Positions 51,946 through 61,042 of a DNA stretch of 64,000 bases are shown piece by piece (position 1 is the first letter of the stretch; each line of letters begins with the position of its first letter). The translations under genes were made by a program, and so were the position numbers. The notes beneath the pieces were generated by a model. That model was not told the origin of the DNA. It made no database searches and saw only the letters and a program-made list of their open reading frames with translations. The stretch covers positions 2,790,001 through 2,854,000 of the forward strand of contig NZ_JAGIOE010000001.1 in assembly GCF_017876575.1 (NCBI RefSeq), read 5' to 3'. The DNA is from Paeniglutamicibacter psychrophenolicus. GTDB lineage: Bacteria > Actinomycetota > Actinomycetes > Actinomycetales > Micrococcaceae.

Positions 51946-53412
51946 TCAGCGCTTGAGGTAGTCCGAGCAGACGGGGTTCACCGGGATGTCGCGGTGCAGC
52001 ACCAGCAGCCCGTGGTCGATCGGTGCGACCTGGGTGAAGCCCAGGGCATGTGCGCGCTCCAGGGCCTGGGGCGGGTTCAGCGGGTCCCAGCCGCCAAGCT
52101 CCTGCTCGTTGAAATCGATGATCATCCAGCTGGACAAATCGGTGCCGATGTCGCCCATCATCCCCACATAGGTGCGGGTGGTCAGGTGCGGAACCAAGGT
52201 GTCGGCGGCCTCGACGCACACGCCGTCGGGGATCATTTCCACGGCGCGTTCCTTGGCGGCGACCAGCGTGCCCGGAGCCCAGTTGGCCCCGGTCAGCGTG
52301 CGCCCCAGCGGGAAGACCGAGTGGAAGAACAGCGTGCCGACCAGCGAGAAGAGCAGCAGCCAGGCCGGCGCGATGACCTTGATCCGGGTCCAGCCGTGGC
52401 GCTGGATGAGCTTGCCCAGCACGTGCACGGCCGAGAGGATCAGGATCGGGGCCATGATGGCGTCGTACTGGTACACCGGGGCCCAGGTGTTCAGCCGGTC
52501 GTTGAACAACCGGCTCAGTAGCAGCGGGGCACCCAGGATCACATACGGCGAGGCCAGCGGCAGCAGTGCCAGCGGCACGAAGCTCAGCAGCCACAACGCC
52601 ACCTTGAGCTGGTGGTTGAACAGGATCGCGATCGACTGGAACGGGTGGGTGAGAAGGAAGACGATGGCCGCCCCGGCGCTGGCGCCCAGGGCGGTGTACT
52701 GCCAGTAGGTGAATTCGCCGGCGGGGGAGAAGAGCGGGATCAGGTAGCTGGTGACCGCCACATAGCCACCAAGCCCGAGCACTGCCGTCAGCGCCGCCTT
52801 GGCCCACTGCTTGTGGAAGAGCAGGACGATGCCCACCGCAACCATGGTGATGCCCATGTCCTCGCGCACCAGCAGCAGCGAGCTGGCCAGCCCGACGACC
52901 AGCCAATAGCGGCCGCGGTCGAAGCCCCAGATGATCCAGGCCATGATCGGCACGCCGAAGGCGACCTCGTGGAACTCCCAGTTCACGATGGCCTGGAACG
53001 GCCACCAGAGCAGCATCGCGGAGGCGGTAAGCAGCGCCCCGAGGTGCCCGAAGCGCGGGCGGGTGAACAGGTAGACCGGGATCGCGGAGGAGACCAGCAG
53101 CAGCGCCAGCACGATGGAAAGCATCCGCGGGTCGTTCCAGATCCAGTAGAACGGTGCCAGCAGCACCAGGATCGGGTGGAAGTGGTCGCCCAGCAGGTTG
53201 AAGTCCACGCCCTTGATCGGCACGATCGGTGCCTTGAACATGGAATACTGCCGCGCTGCCTGGTCGAAGATGCCCAGGTCGTAGCCGCGGGACTCGAAGT
53301 TGGCGAAGCGCAGGAAGGAGTGCGCAACGTACAACACCCCCGCCAGGGCCATGGCCGTGCCCAGTTGAAGTTTCTGGGCGCGGCTCACGGATGCGGGGGT
53401 GTTGTTGGGCAT
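51946..53412 (-). CDS. DUF2079 membrane protein, GT-C-like
   Basis: This 488-residue polytopic protein (about 11 helices) belongs to the DUF2079 family, which has the fold of GT-C glycosyltransferases. The first external loop contains FESRGYDLGIFDQAARQY and LLGDHFHPILVLLAP, with Asp/His residues of the catalytic type. A soluble C-terminal part follows, ending HRDIPVNPVCSDYLKR. The start at 53412 has GAGG close upstream. It converges on the mannosyltransferase locus and could act in the same envelope pathway; donor and acceptor are unknown. Confidence 0.85.
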   Translation of the reverse strand: MPNNTPASVSRAQKLQLGTAMALAGVLYVAHSFLRFANFESRGYDLGIFDQAARQYSMFKAPIVPIKGVDFNLLGDHFHPILVLLAPFYWIWNDPRMLSIVLALLLVSSAIPVYLFTRPRFGHLGALLTASAMLLWWPFQAIVNWEFHEVAFGVPIMAWIIWGFDRGRYWLVVGLASSLLLVREDMGITMVAVGIVLLFHKQWAKAALTAVLGLGGYVAVTSYLIPLFSPAGEFTYWQYTALGASAGAAIVFLLTHPFQSIAILFNHQLKVALWLLSFVPLALLPLASPYVILGAPLLLSRLFNDRLNTWAPVYQYDAIMAPILILSAVHVLGKLIQRHGWTRIKVIAPAWLLLFSLVGTLFFHSVFPLGRTLTGANWAPGTLVAAKERAVEMIPDGVCVEAADTLVPHLTTRTYVGMMGDIGTDLSSWMIIDFNEQELGGWDPLNPPQALERAHALGFTQVAPIDHGLLVLHRDIPVNPVCSDYLKR

Positions 53413-53458
53413 GACCTCGAGTTTATCCAAGTCTCGGGCCGGTGAAGAATTCGCGGGG

Positions 53459-54091
53459 CTACTTGGCCGGGGCCAGGCCGGTGCGGGCCATGGCGTCGGA
53501 GTAGGCAGCGTAGATTTCCTCGAGGTGCGCCTGCTGGCGTTCCGGGGAGCCGGCAAAGGCGCGGCCGTCGAGGGACTTGACCTTGTAGGTCTTGAAGCCG
53601 CGGCGCCACAGCAGCGGGTTCTGGGTCTTGACCAGCTGCTCGGAGAGGCGGTGGGCCTCGGTGCCGTGGGCGATCAGGACGGAAGCGCGCGGCACGACCT
53701 TGAGCAGGCGCAGCAGCGGCTTGAGGCCCGAGGTGATCTGCGGCGGGGTGAACTTGCCGTTGGCCTCGCCCGGGGTGTGCCACGGGTGGACGTTCCACGG
53801 CAGGATGTACTCCGGACGCAGCCCCAGCTGCCACTGCATGCCCAGCATGCGGGTGGAGGCTTCCTGCGACCCGGCATCGATGAAGCCGGTCTCGTTGGCG
53901 ATGCCGATGTTGGAGAACAGCGAGATGATGCGCGCTTCCTCGATGTTGTGCACCGGATCAACGAAGGACACCGAAGTCTCAGGTCGAAGGGCCCGGGTCT
54001 CGTCCAAAAGACGGTTGACGGGTTCGATCTGGTCCTCGTAGCGGCGTTCCATGAGGGAATTTTCGACGTGGTCCGGGGCAATTGCTGTCAT
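53459..54091 (-). CDS. Uracil-DNA glycosylase-family protein
   Basis: This is a 210-residue protein of the actinobacterial uracil-DNA-glycosylase-like group. SFVDPVHNIEEARIISLFSN and LPWNVHPWHTPGEANGKFT are the conserved blocks, and VLIAHGTEAHRLSEQL matches the C-terminal UDG-fold motif with its His. The canonical catalytic GQDPYH of family 1 is missing, so it is a divergent member; removal of uracil or another damaged base is only inferred. AGGAGAAG lies about 10 nt upstream of the ATG at 54091. It is 46 nt from the DUF2079 gene. Confidence 0.75.
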   Translation of the reverse strand: MTAIAPDHVENSLMERRYEDQIEPVNRLLDETRALRPETSVSFVDPVHNIEEARIISLFSNIGIANETGFIDAGSQEASTRMLGMQWQLGLRPEYILPWNVHPWHTPGEANGKFTPPQITSGLKPLLRLLKVVPRASVLIAHGTEAHRLSEQLVKTQNPLLWRRGFKTYKVKSLDGRAFAGSPERQQAHLEEIYAAYSDAMARTGLAPAK

Positions 54092-54678
54092 GAAGGTGAG
54101 CTTCTCCTGCTGTGGTACGTAAGGCACGGTCGATCGCATCAATCGCGCGCCACCAAGGGCGACGCACGTTGATTACCGTGTCAATGCTGCTAGAGCTGGG
54201 GGTGGGGAGTGGGATCCAAGTGGTTCCGGTGGCTGGCGTGCCCCATGGTGAACGCAAGGTTGATCCATGCTTAACAATAGCCGCTCCCGGCCGCTTTGGG
54301 CAGGCTTGTCCGTGGGCGGCCGGTGGTGATCATTGGCACAAGCGCCGGGACGTTTCCGCACAATCGATGGCCTTACTCCCGGACGGGAAGGCGGCGCGGC
54401 CCCGTTGCCGTCCCGGTGGCGAGCGTGCCGCACCGTAGGCCTTCCGGCCCGGATTGCCTTCCTCCCGAGGCACGTTGACGTGTTGTTCCCTGGCACCGGA
54501 CCGACCTCCCGCGGGAAGGTGTTGCGGGGGTGCTGAAAGACCCGTTGGTCCGGAACCCGTGAAGCCAGCGCATAGAATTGGGACTGGTCTGCCATGGGGG
54601 AACCATGCCTTCGGCAGGTTCGGCCGGCCACTATTAGCGCAACACCAGACCCACAAATGATTGAGGCATCGAAGCCAG
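54092..54678. other. 587-bp intergenic region with a possible upstream frame
   Basis: This separates the divergent UDG-like and DUF2637 genes. TAGAAT (54573-54578) is a likely -10 for the latter. Downstream of it an ATG at 54594 opens 30 codons ending at a TGA (54684-54686) that overlaps the next start by 8 nt. I see no recognisable gene in the remainder. A dyad CACGT-TG-ACGTG lies at 54471-54482. Confidence 0.45.
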
Positions 54679-55503
54679 ATGAATGAAAAGATCCCGAACG
54701 AACCGCACAAGGCAGTATTGCGCACCGCGGTGGCCGCCACCGTCCTGATCGCCGTGGGCGCCTTCGTGCTGTCCTTCGCGGCCTTGACCGACCTGGCGCA
54801 GCGTTCGGGCATCGACGCGAACCTGGCGTGGATCTGGCCGATCATCATTGACGGCATGATCGTGGCCTCCACCGTGGCCATCGTCGCGCTCAACGGCCAC
54901 AACCGCCGCGCGATGGTCTACCCCTGGACGCTGCTGTTCTTCGGCGCCATCGTCTCCACCGCCGCGAACTCGACCCACGCGATCCTCACGGTCGACTCGA
55001 TCTCCAACGGCGTGCCGCCACTGGTCTCGGCACTGGTGGCCGCGATGCCTCCGGTGGTCCTGCTGGCCATCACCCACCTGACGGTGCACATGTACCAGAA
55101 GAAGGCCGAAGCCGCCGAACTGCGCGCGGCCGCGGATTACGACGAGGAAGCCGTCGAATCCGAGAAGTACGGACTTGCCTACGACGACGGTTTCCAGGCG
55201 GCCATGAACGATGCGCAGGCCGCCGAGGCCGAGCGCCTCGCTGCGGCCAAGGACCAGCTGGCCGAGGCCACCGCACGGGCACGGGCCGAGGGCCTCGCCG
55301 AGGCCAAGAAGGCCCCCGCAGCCGCGCAGGCCGGCGCAAACGCCGCGCCGAACGCCGCAGCCAAGGCCGGCGCCGCGAAGAACCAGGCGGCTTCCTCCAA
55401 CGGAGCCAAGCCCGTGCCCTCCGGCAAGGTGCAGGTCATGGCCGGCACCGGCGCATCCCCGCTCTATGACGAGGTAGCCCAGTCGCTGGATTCCAAGAAC
55501 TGA
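54679..55503 (+). CDS. DUF2637 membrane protein
   Basis: The product is 274 residues: four membrane helices in the first about 140 residues (TVLIAVGAFVLSFAALTDLA, IDANLAWIWPIIIDGMIVAS, TLLFFGAIVSTAANSTHAIL and the PPVVLLAITHLTVHMY region). A long cytoplasmic Ala/Glu/Lys-rich tail predicted as coiled coil then disorder follows. The DUF2637 domain is related to Streptomyces Spd proteins of plasmid spread, but chromosomal copies are common and uncharacterised. A TTG at 54661 is an alternative start; GAGG is 12 nt before the ATG. Confidence 0.82.
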   Translation: MNEKIPNEPHKAVLRTAVAATVLIAVGAFVLSFAALTDLAQRSGIDANLAWIWPIIIDGMIVASTVAIVALNGHNRRAMVYPWTLLFFGAIVSTAANSTHAILTVDSISNGVPPLVSALVAAMPPVVLLAITHLTVHMYQKKAEAAELRAAADYDEEAVESEKYGLAYDDGFQAAMNDAQAAEAERLAAAKDQLAEATARARAEGLAEAKKAPAAAQAGANAAPNAAAKAGAAKNQAASSNGAKPVPSGKVQVMAGTGASPLYDEVAQSLDSKN

Positions 55504-55557
55504 TCCACCAGGGAACCTTGCCGCAACGGCCAGGTGGGTGGCCGAGGCAGGCCAGCC

Positions 55558-55614
55558 AAGCCCGCGTTCCGATGTTGCCGGGGGATTGCCCCCGGCGCCG
55601 GGCCGCGGGCTTTT
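55558..55614 (+). terminator. Branched terminator of the DUF2637 gene
   Basis: The outer stem AAGCCCGCG (55558-55566) with CGCGGGCTT (55604-55612) encloses an inner GCCGGGGG/CCCCCGGC hairpin near 55577-55595. The outer stem runs into TTTT (55611-55614). Confidence 0.85.
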
Positions 55615-55748
55615 CCATCCAAGGACGCACCATCATGTCGGAACGGGATTTGCGACCGCTGCCGCGCCTTCGCGGTGCCGGGCCGGTGCCGGTTGATAGG
55701 CTGATCCAAGAGCACCCCCAACCAGCCGTTTGTATGTAGGAGGCACGT

Positions 55749-57044
55749 GTGGGCACCCCCTGGGAAACCCTGGATGAATCATTGCGCGAAGAAGTCAACG
55801 CCAGTGTGGAGCGCTATGCCGCAGCCCGCCCGATGCTCGAACGCGTTGCAGAGTCCATGCGGACCCGGATCGAGTCGCTTTTCGACGAGACGGAGAACAC
55901 CCCGCTGTTTGTCGTCAGCCGGGTCAAGACCGTGGCGTCCTTCCGTGACAAGGCCTCCCGCATGCTGGTGGGCGAGGAGGGCGAGGAACCGGCCCTGGAA
56001 TTCCCCAACCCGGTGCGCGAGATCCACGACCTGGTGGGCGTGCGCGTCATCGTGAAGCTGCCGCACGAAATCCGCGAGGCGGCCAACCTGATCAAGCGCC
56101 GCCGCTCCGACTTCGACTGCCGCTCGGACCGGGAGAAGGACATCGGCTCGGTGGAGTCGGGCACCTACGGGTATTCCTCGCGCCACCTGATCCTCAAGAC
56201 CCGCGGCGAGGAAGTGGTCCGCGACTTCCAGGCGAAACTCGGCGGGGACATCCGCATCACCGGGAACTTCGTCTTCGAGGTGCAGATCCGCACCATCCTG
56301 TCCCACGCCTGGAGCGAGATCGAGCACGACATCCGCTTCAAGAACGCCGAGCCGCGCGCCTGGAGCCCGCACATCGACAGGCAGTTCACCGCCACCGCAG
56401 CGATGCTCGAGGCCGTGGAGGACCAGTTCTCCGAGCTGCACGAACGCTTCCAGACCGTCACCGGGTTCTGGGACGCGGAGGGCGAGGGTGCGGTGCCGCT
56501 GACTGCCGAGCGCATCCAATTCATCTGGCAGACGCTGCTGCCGCACGTGGACCGCAAGTCCGACGACGACTGGGGCTGGGCCGCGGAACTGCTGGCCGCC
56601 CACGACCTATCCGGCACCCGGGAGTTCGCCGAGCTGCTCCAGCCCTATGTCATCACCTCGGTCCGCGCGGCCCTGGACCACCGCTACTCGCCGGGCCCCG
56701 ACCGGTTGCTCGACGATGTGCTGCTGTGGCACTTCGGCACCCACCACATCCAGGCCACCAGCGGCGGGGACGCGCACCGCGCCGATTCGTTGCGCCGCCG
56801 CCTGGTGCAGATGGACGCCTACCGTGCCAAGCAGGCGGCGGACAAGCCCGTACCGGCCCCCGCGGCCGGGTCGGCCGCATCCGTGGCCAGGCAGAACGAG
56901 GTCCAGGTGGAGAAGGCCGAGGCGAAGACGGAAGCGAAGCCGGACACCAAGGCGGAGTCCAAGCCTGACGCCAAGGGCGCGGCCAGGGCCTCCGGAGCGA
57001 AGGCCGAGCCCCAGCCGACCAAGGGCGGCAACGCCAGGTCCTGA
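55749..57044 (+). CDS. RelA/SpoT-domain nucleotide synthetase
   Basis: This 431-residue protein has a RelA/SpoT synthetase domain (about 40-200). It shows VSRVKTVASFRDKASRM, HDLVGVRVIVKL, GYSSRHLILKTRG and FEVQIRTILSHAWSEIEHD, the G-loop and catalytic Glu region of (p)ppGpp synthetases. No HD hydrolase or TGS/ACT domain is present, so it is not the main Rel. The C-terminal 60 residues are a Lys/Ala/Glu/Pro-rich repeat tail. The GTG at 55749 has AGGAGG 5 nt upstream. Product could be (p)ppGpp or a related nucleotide. Confidence 0.85.
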   Translation: MGTPWETLDESLREEVNASVERYAAARPMLERVAESMRTRIESLFDETENTPLFVVSRVKTVASFRDKASRMLVGEEGEEPALEFPNPVREIHDLVGVRVIVKLPHEIREAANLIKRRRSDFDCRSDREKDIGSVESGTYGYSSRHLILKTRGEEVVRDFQAKLGGDIRITGNFVFEVQIRTILSHAWSEIEHDIRFKNAEPRAWSPHIDRQFTATAAMLEAVEDQFSELHERFQTVTGFWDAEGEGAVPLTAERIQFIWQTLLPHVDRKSDDDWGWAAELLAAHDLSGTREFAELLQPYVITSVRAALDHRYSPGPDRLLDDVLLWHFGTHHIQATSGGDAHRADSLRRRLVQMDAYRAKQAADKPVPAPAAGSAASVARQNEVQVEKAEAKTEAKPDTKAESKPDAKGAARASGAKAEPQPTKGGNARS

Positions 57045-57162
57045 GGTGTCCGGGCGCCCGGCGGCGTGAGATTGGACGCATCTTCGGGCCAAAGGGCGGT
57101 TGACCCGCGTAGACTGGGTAGGTTGCCCAACAGGGCCGTACAACTTTACCGAAAGGGTCACC

Positions 57163-58764
57163 GTGATTTCCGTTGCCGATTTGGAGCTGCGCGCCGGCGC
57201 ACGCCTTCTCATGGAGGGCGTCTCGTTCCGCATCGACAAGGGCGACAAGATCGGCCTCGTCGGACGCAATGGTGCCGGAAAGACCACCATGACCCGCGTG
57301 CTTGCCGGTGAGACGGCGCCCGCAGGCGGCTCGGTCACCTCCACCGGAACCATCGGCTACCTGCCGCAGGACCCGCGCACCCCCAACATGGAACAGCTGG
57401 CCCGCGACCGCATCCTGTCGGCCCGCGGCCTGGACGTCATCGTCGGCAAGCTCAAGAAGTGCCAGGACGACATGGCCTCCGAGGACGAAGCGGTGGCCGC
57501 GAAGGCCATGCGCCAGTACGACCGCATCGAGGCCGAGTTCATTGCCGGCGGCGGTTACGCCGCCGAGTCCGAGGCAGCGGCGATCTCCAACAACCTGGCC
57601 CTGCCCGAGCGCCTGCTCAACCAGGCGCTGTCCACCCTCTCCGGCGGCCAGCGCCGCCGCGTGGAGCTGGCCCGCATCCTGTATGCCGACGCCGAGACGC
57701 TGCTGCTCGATGAGCCCACCAACCACCTTGACGCCGACTCGATCACCTGGCTGCGCGGCTTTTTGGCCAACCACCAGGGCGGCCTGCTGGTCATCTCGCA
57801 CGACACCTCGCTGCTCGAGGCCACCGTCAACAAGGTCATCCACCTGGACGCGAACCGCGCCACCATGGATGTCTACAACCTCGGCTGGAAGCGCTACCTG
57901 CAGCAGCGGGAGACCGACGAGCGGGCCCGCAAGCGCGAGCGCGCCAACACCGAGAAGAAGGCCACCACCCTGCTGGCCCAGGCCAACAAGATGAAGGCCC
58001 GTGCCTCGGGTGCCTCCGCGGCCCAGTCCATGCTCAAGCGCGTGGACCGGTTGATGGGCGGGCTGGACGATGTCCGCGTCGCCGACCGCGTCGCAAACCT
58101 GCGCTTCCCGGATCCGGCCCCCTGCGGCAAGACCCCGCTGATGGCCGAGGGCCTGTCCAAGTCCTACGGTTCGCTGGAGATCTTCACCGACGTCTCCCTG
58201 GCCATCGACCGGGGCTCCAAGGTCGTCATCCTGGGCCTGAACGGTGCCGGCAAGACCACCCTGCTGCGCATGCTCGCCGGGGTGTCCAACCCCGACACCG
58301 GCGACCTGGTCCCGGGCCACGGCCTGAAGATCGGCTACTTCGCCCAGGAGCACGACACCCTGGACGTCGACCGTTCGGTGCTGGAAAACATGCGCTCGGC
58401 CGCCCCGAGCCACATGGGGGATGCGGAGGTGCGCGGCATCCTGGGTTCCTTCATGTTCTCCGGCGACGACGTCTCCAAGCCGGCCGGCGTGCTCTCCGGC
58501 GGCGAGAAGACCCGCCTGGCCCTGGCCACGATCGTTGCATCCAGCGCGAACGTGCTGCTGCTCGATGAGCCCACCAACAACCTGGACCCGGCCTCGCGCG
58601 CAGAGATCCTCGGCGCGCTGTCCAACTTCACGGGCGCCGTGGTCATGGTCTCGCACGACGAGGGCGCGGTTGCCGCGTTGAACCCGGACCGCGTGGTGCT
58701 GCTGCCCGACGGCGACGAGGACCTGTGGAACGACTCCTACCTGGAGCTCGTCACCCTGGCCTAA
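57163..58764 (+). CDS. ABC-F family ATPase
   Basis: This 533-residue protein has two ATP-binding cassettes and no membrane domain, as in ABC-F proteins that act on the ribosome. Cassette 1 has Walker A GRNGAGKTT (about 29-37), signature LSGGQRRRVELA and Walker B LLLDEPTNHLD. Cassette 2 has GLNGAGKTT, LSGGEKTRLALA and LLLDEPTNNLD. A charged linker with ETDERARKRERANTEKK lies between. The GTG at 57163 has AAAGGG 5 nt upstream. It is 118 nt after the RelA/SpoT-domain gene. It is of the Uup/EttA-like housekeeping type rather than a proven antibiotic-resistance protein. Confidence 0.92.
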   Translation: MISVADLELRAGARLLMEGVSFRIDKGDKIGLVGRNGAGKTTMTRVLAGETAPAGGSVTSTGTIGYLPQDPRTPNMEQLARDRILSARGLDVIVGKLKKCQDDMASEDEAVAAKAMRQYDRIEAEFIAGGGYAAESEAAAISNNLALPERLLNQALSTLSGGQRRRVELARILYADAETLLLDEPTNHLDADSITWLRGFLANHQGGLLVISHDTSLLEATVNKVIHLDANRATMDVYNLGWKRYLQQRETDERARKRERANTEKKATTLLAQANKMKARASGASAAQSMLKRVDRLMGGLDDVRVADRVANLRFPDPAPCGKTPLMAEGLSKSYGSLEIFTDVSLAIDRGSKVVILGLNGAGKTTLLRMLAGVSNPDTGDLVPGHGLKIGYFAQEHDTLDVDRSVLENMRSAAPSHMGDAEVRGILGSFMFSGDDVSKPAGVLSGGEKTRLALATIVASSANVLLLDEPTNNLDPASRAEILGALSNFTGAVVMVSHDEGAVAALNPDRVVLLPDGDEDLWNDSYLELVTLA

Positions 58765-58774
58765 CCCGGATTCG

Positions 58775-58825
58775 GCCCGCCTTCCCCCTGTGCCGTTGGC
58801 ACCCCGGGGCGGAGGCGGGCTTTTT
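58775..58825 (+). terminator. Terminator of the ABC-F gene
   Basis: The stem GCCCGCCT (58775-58782) with AGGCGGGC (58813-58820) is followed by TTTTT (58821-58825), starting 10 nt after the stop codon. Confidence 0.9.
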
Positions 58826-58829
58826 CGTG

Positions 58830-58861
58830 CCCGGGGTGCACCTGGCACAGTGCACCCCGGG
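58830..58861 (-). terminator. Hairpin after the hydrolase-glycosyltransferase gene
   Basis: Perfect 12-bp arms CCCGGGGTGCAC (58830-58841) and GTGCACCCCGGG (58850-58861) with an 8-nt loop lie 18 nt beyond the minus-strand stop. Minus-strand transcription then meets the ABC-F terminator stem. Confidence 0.6.
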
Positions 58862-58879
58862 GCGAGCTGCTTCCCGGCA

Positions 58880-61012
58880 TCAGATGAGTTCGGCCAGCAG
58901 CGCGGCGGCCCGTGCAGCCCCGTCGGTCTCCACGGGACGGTAGTGCACGGTCCGTCCCAGCCCGGCAACCATCGCAGCGGCAAGCGCGTCGGGATCGCAG
59001 ACCTGTTCGTACTCCATGCATTGGCCTGCGCCGTAGCGTTCCAACCTGTGCCGGACGTGGAAGTTCTGCTCGAAATGGTGGCGCAGAGGCACATAGATGA
59101 ACGGGCGCGAGCTCGCGGCCAACTCCATGCAGGTGGTCAGCCCGCCCTGGACCACGGCGAGGTCGGCGGCCGCAAGATGACGGTAGAGTTCCGGGACCAT
59201 GCCTCGCACGCTGACCCCGCGCTGCCGCGGCAGTGCGCCGGGATCGATCCGCGGCCCGGCCACCAGCAGCACCTGCAGATCGGCCACGCTGCGCCGTGCC
59301 AGCGGCACCGCATCAAGGATCCTCCGCAACAGCGGGGCACCCACGCCGGAGCCGCCGACCGTGACGACGCACAGCGGCCGGTCCGGGGGATAGCCGAGCT
59401 CGGCCCTGAGCCTGCCGCGGTCGGCGACGTCCGCGGGATCGAACCCGGTGACATACCCGGCGAAGTCGAAGTTCGCCTCGGTCCACTCGCGGATGCCCGG
59501 CAGACCGGGGCCGAAGGACAGCGGCACCACGTCCTCGGGGGAACCGACGAAGATCGAGCGGTCCCGCACGCGGTGGAAGCGTTCGCGCTGCTCGATCATC
59601 TCGGCGTTGTAGTCGGCGGCCAGGGCCACCTCGGCGGCCCCGCCATCGGGCATCGGGAGCCAGCCGACGAAGTCGGTCATCCAGGCGAAGGCGAAGCGCT
59701 TCAGCTCGGGGTTCTCGTGCAGGTGGTGGTCGATGTCCCAGGCCTCGTCCCCGACCACCAGGTCGAAGGTCCCGTCGCGGATGACGTCGTCGAAGACCAT
59801 GAAGTTGTGGACCAGGATCTCATCCATCCGGCGGATGGCCTGAAAGGCGTGCAGGTCATGTTCGCCGGCCTCGTTATCGATGTGCTCCACCTCGCTGGCC
59901 AGCCATGCCGAGGCCGGGTGGACGAGTTCCCCGGCGGCCTGAAGAACTCCCGTCACCGGAGGCTGGGCGAGCCAGGAGATTTCCACCTCGGGATGGTGCT
60001 TGCGCAACGCGTCGGCGACCGCCAGGTCTCGTCGGGCGTGGCCCAGGCCGATCGGCGAGGAGAGGTACAGGACCCGCCGAGGCCTGCGCTGCGAGGCCGT
60101 CCACCGTGGCGGAACCGTTGGAACGGGCCCGAACCGCTCGGCGAAATCGCGGATGAGGTGGTTGACCTTGACGGGCAGGCGGGCCGGCGGACCGTGTCCG
60201 GCGCCCTCGAGCAGCACCAGTGAACCACCCGTGAGTTCGGCGAGCCGTTGGCCCACGGACGGAGGCGAGATCCTGTCGTCTGCTCCGTGCACCAGCAGGA
60301 CCGGGCACCTCACCAGCGCGCAGGCGCGCTCGATGGGAACCGATTCGATCCCGTCGTACCCGTGCATGCCGGCTGTCGCATCGGCAATGACGGCGGCGGT
60401 CGTCTCGTGGGCCCAGCCCACCGCGTCCTCGATTTGCTTGGTGGAGTGGGCCTCGGAAAACATCTGGTTGAAGAAGAACCCGATGAAGTCGTCGTAGCCG
60501 CCGCCCAACCAGTACTGCCGGTTGTACTTGTCCCAGCCCCGCGTCGAAGCCGCGGGTCCTTCCCAATCGGTGGCACGGCGCACCGTCCGGGGAACCTTGA
60601 CGTTGCATGAAGACGCGATGCCGACGATCCCGGACACCCGCCCGGGGTGCGCCGCGGCCAGCTGGAGGCTCCAGGTGGCACCCCAGGACAGCCCGACAAC
60701 GACGGCCTGCGCGGTGCCCGTCGCATCCAGGACGGCCAGCGCGTCATCCACGAATTCCTGGTCCCGGTACGCCGCAGGGCCCCGCGGCCGCCCGGATTGG
60801 CCGTTGCCGCGCCCGTCGAAGGTGAGGACGCGGAAGTGGCGTGCCAGGTAGCCGATCTGGGCCTTCCAGATCCGGGAGTGAACCACCGACCACGTCGGCA
60901 TGAGCAGCAAGGTGGGGGATCCCTCGCCGTAAACGTCGTAGTGGATCTCCACGCCGTCCCTGGCCACGGTGCCGCTAAGCAGCGGAGCAACGGCCGCTGG
61001 GGTGGTATTCAT
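58880..61012 (-). CDS. Alpha/beta hydrolase-glycosyltransferase fusion
   Basis: This 710-residue protein has two catalytic halves. Residues about 15-295 form an alpha/beta hydrolase with nucleophile Ser109 in VVGLSWGATW, acid Asp245/246 in VHGADDRISP and His273 in EGAGHGPPA. Residues about 311-710 form a GT-B glycosyltransferase: RRVLYLSSPIGLGHARRDLAVA opens the acceptor domain and LAVVQGGLTTCMELAASSRP is the nucleotide-sugar-binding region. Both active sites look intact. It lies 30 nt after a methyltransferase gene, so both are on one mRNA. It may glycosylate and hydrolyse the same small molecule, but no substrate can be named. Confidence 0.85.
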   Translation of the reverse strand: MNTTPAAVAPLLSGTVARDGVEIHYDVYGEGSPTLLLMPTWSVVHSRIWKAQIGYLARHFRVLTFDGRGNGQSGRPRGPAAYRDQEFVDDALAVLDATGTAQAVVVGLSWGATWSLQLAAAHPGRVSGIVGIASSCNVKVPRTVRRATDWEGPAASTRGWDKYNRQYWLGGGYDDFIGFFFNQMFSEAHSTKQIEDAVGWAHETTAAVIADATAGMHGYDGIESVPIERACALVRCPVLLVHGADDRISPPSVGQRLAELTGGSLVLLEGAGHGPPARLPVKVNHLIRDFAERFGPVPTVPPRWTASQRRPRRVLYLSSPIGLGHARRDLAVADALRKHHPEVEISWLAQPPVTGVLQAAGELVHPASAWLASEVEHIDNEAGEHDLHAFQAIRRMDEILVHNFMVFDDVIRDGTFDLVVGDEAWDIDHHLHENPELKRFAFAWMTDFVGWLPMPDGGAAEVALAADYNAEMIEQRERFHRVRDRSIFVGSPEDVVPLSFGPGLPGIREWTEANFDFAGYVTGFDPADVADRGRLRAELGYPPDRPLCVVTVGGSGVGAPLLRRILDAVPLARRSVADLQVLLVAGPRIDPGALPRQRGVSVRGMVPELYRHLAAADLAVVQGGLTTCMELAASSRPFIYVPLRHHFEQNFHVRHRLERYGAGQCMEYEQVCDPDALAAAMVAGLGRTVHYRPVETDGAARAAALLAELI

Positions 61013-61042
61013 CGGATCGGGCCTTCCTGGTGTGCCCCGGGC

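Noticed and set aside
57163-58764. ABC-F protein as an antibiotic resistance factor
   Set aside because: Linker and neighbours give no resistance context, and the housekeeping Uup/EttA-like layout fits better.
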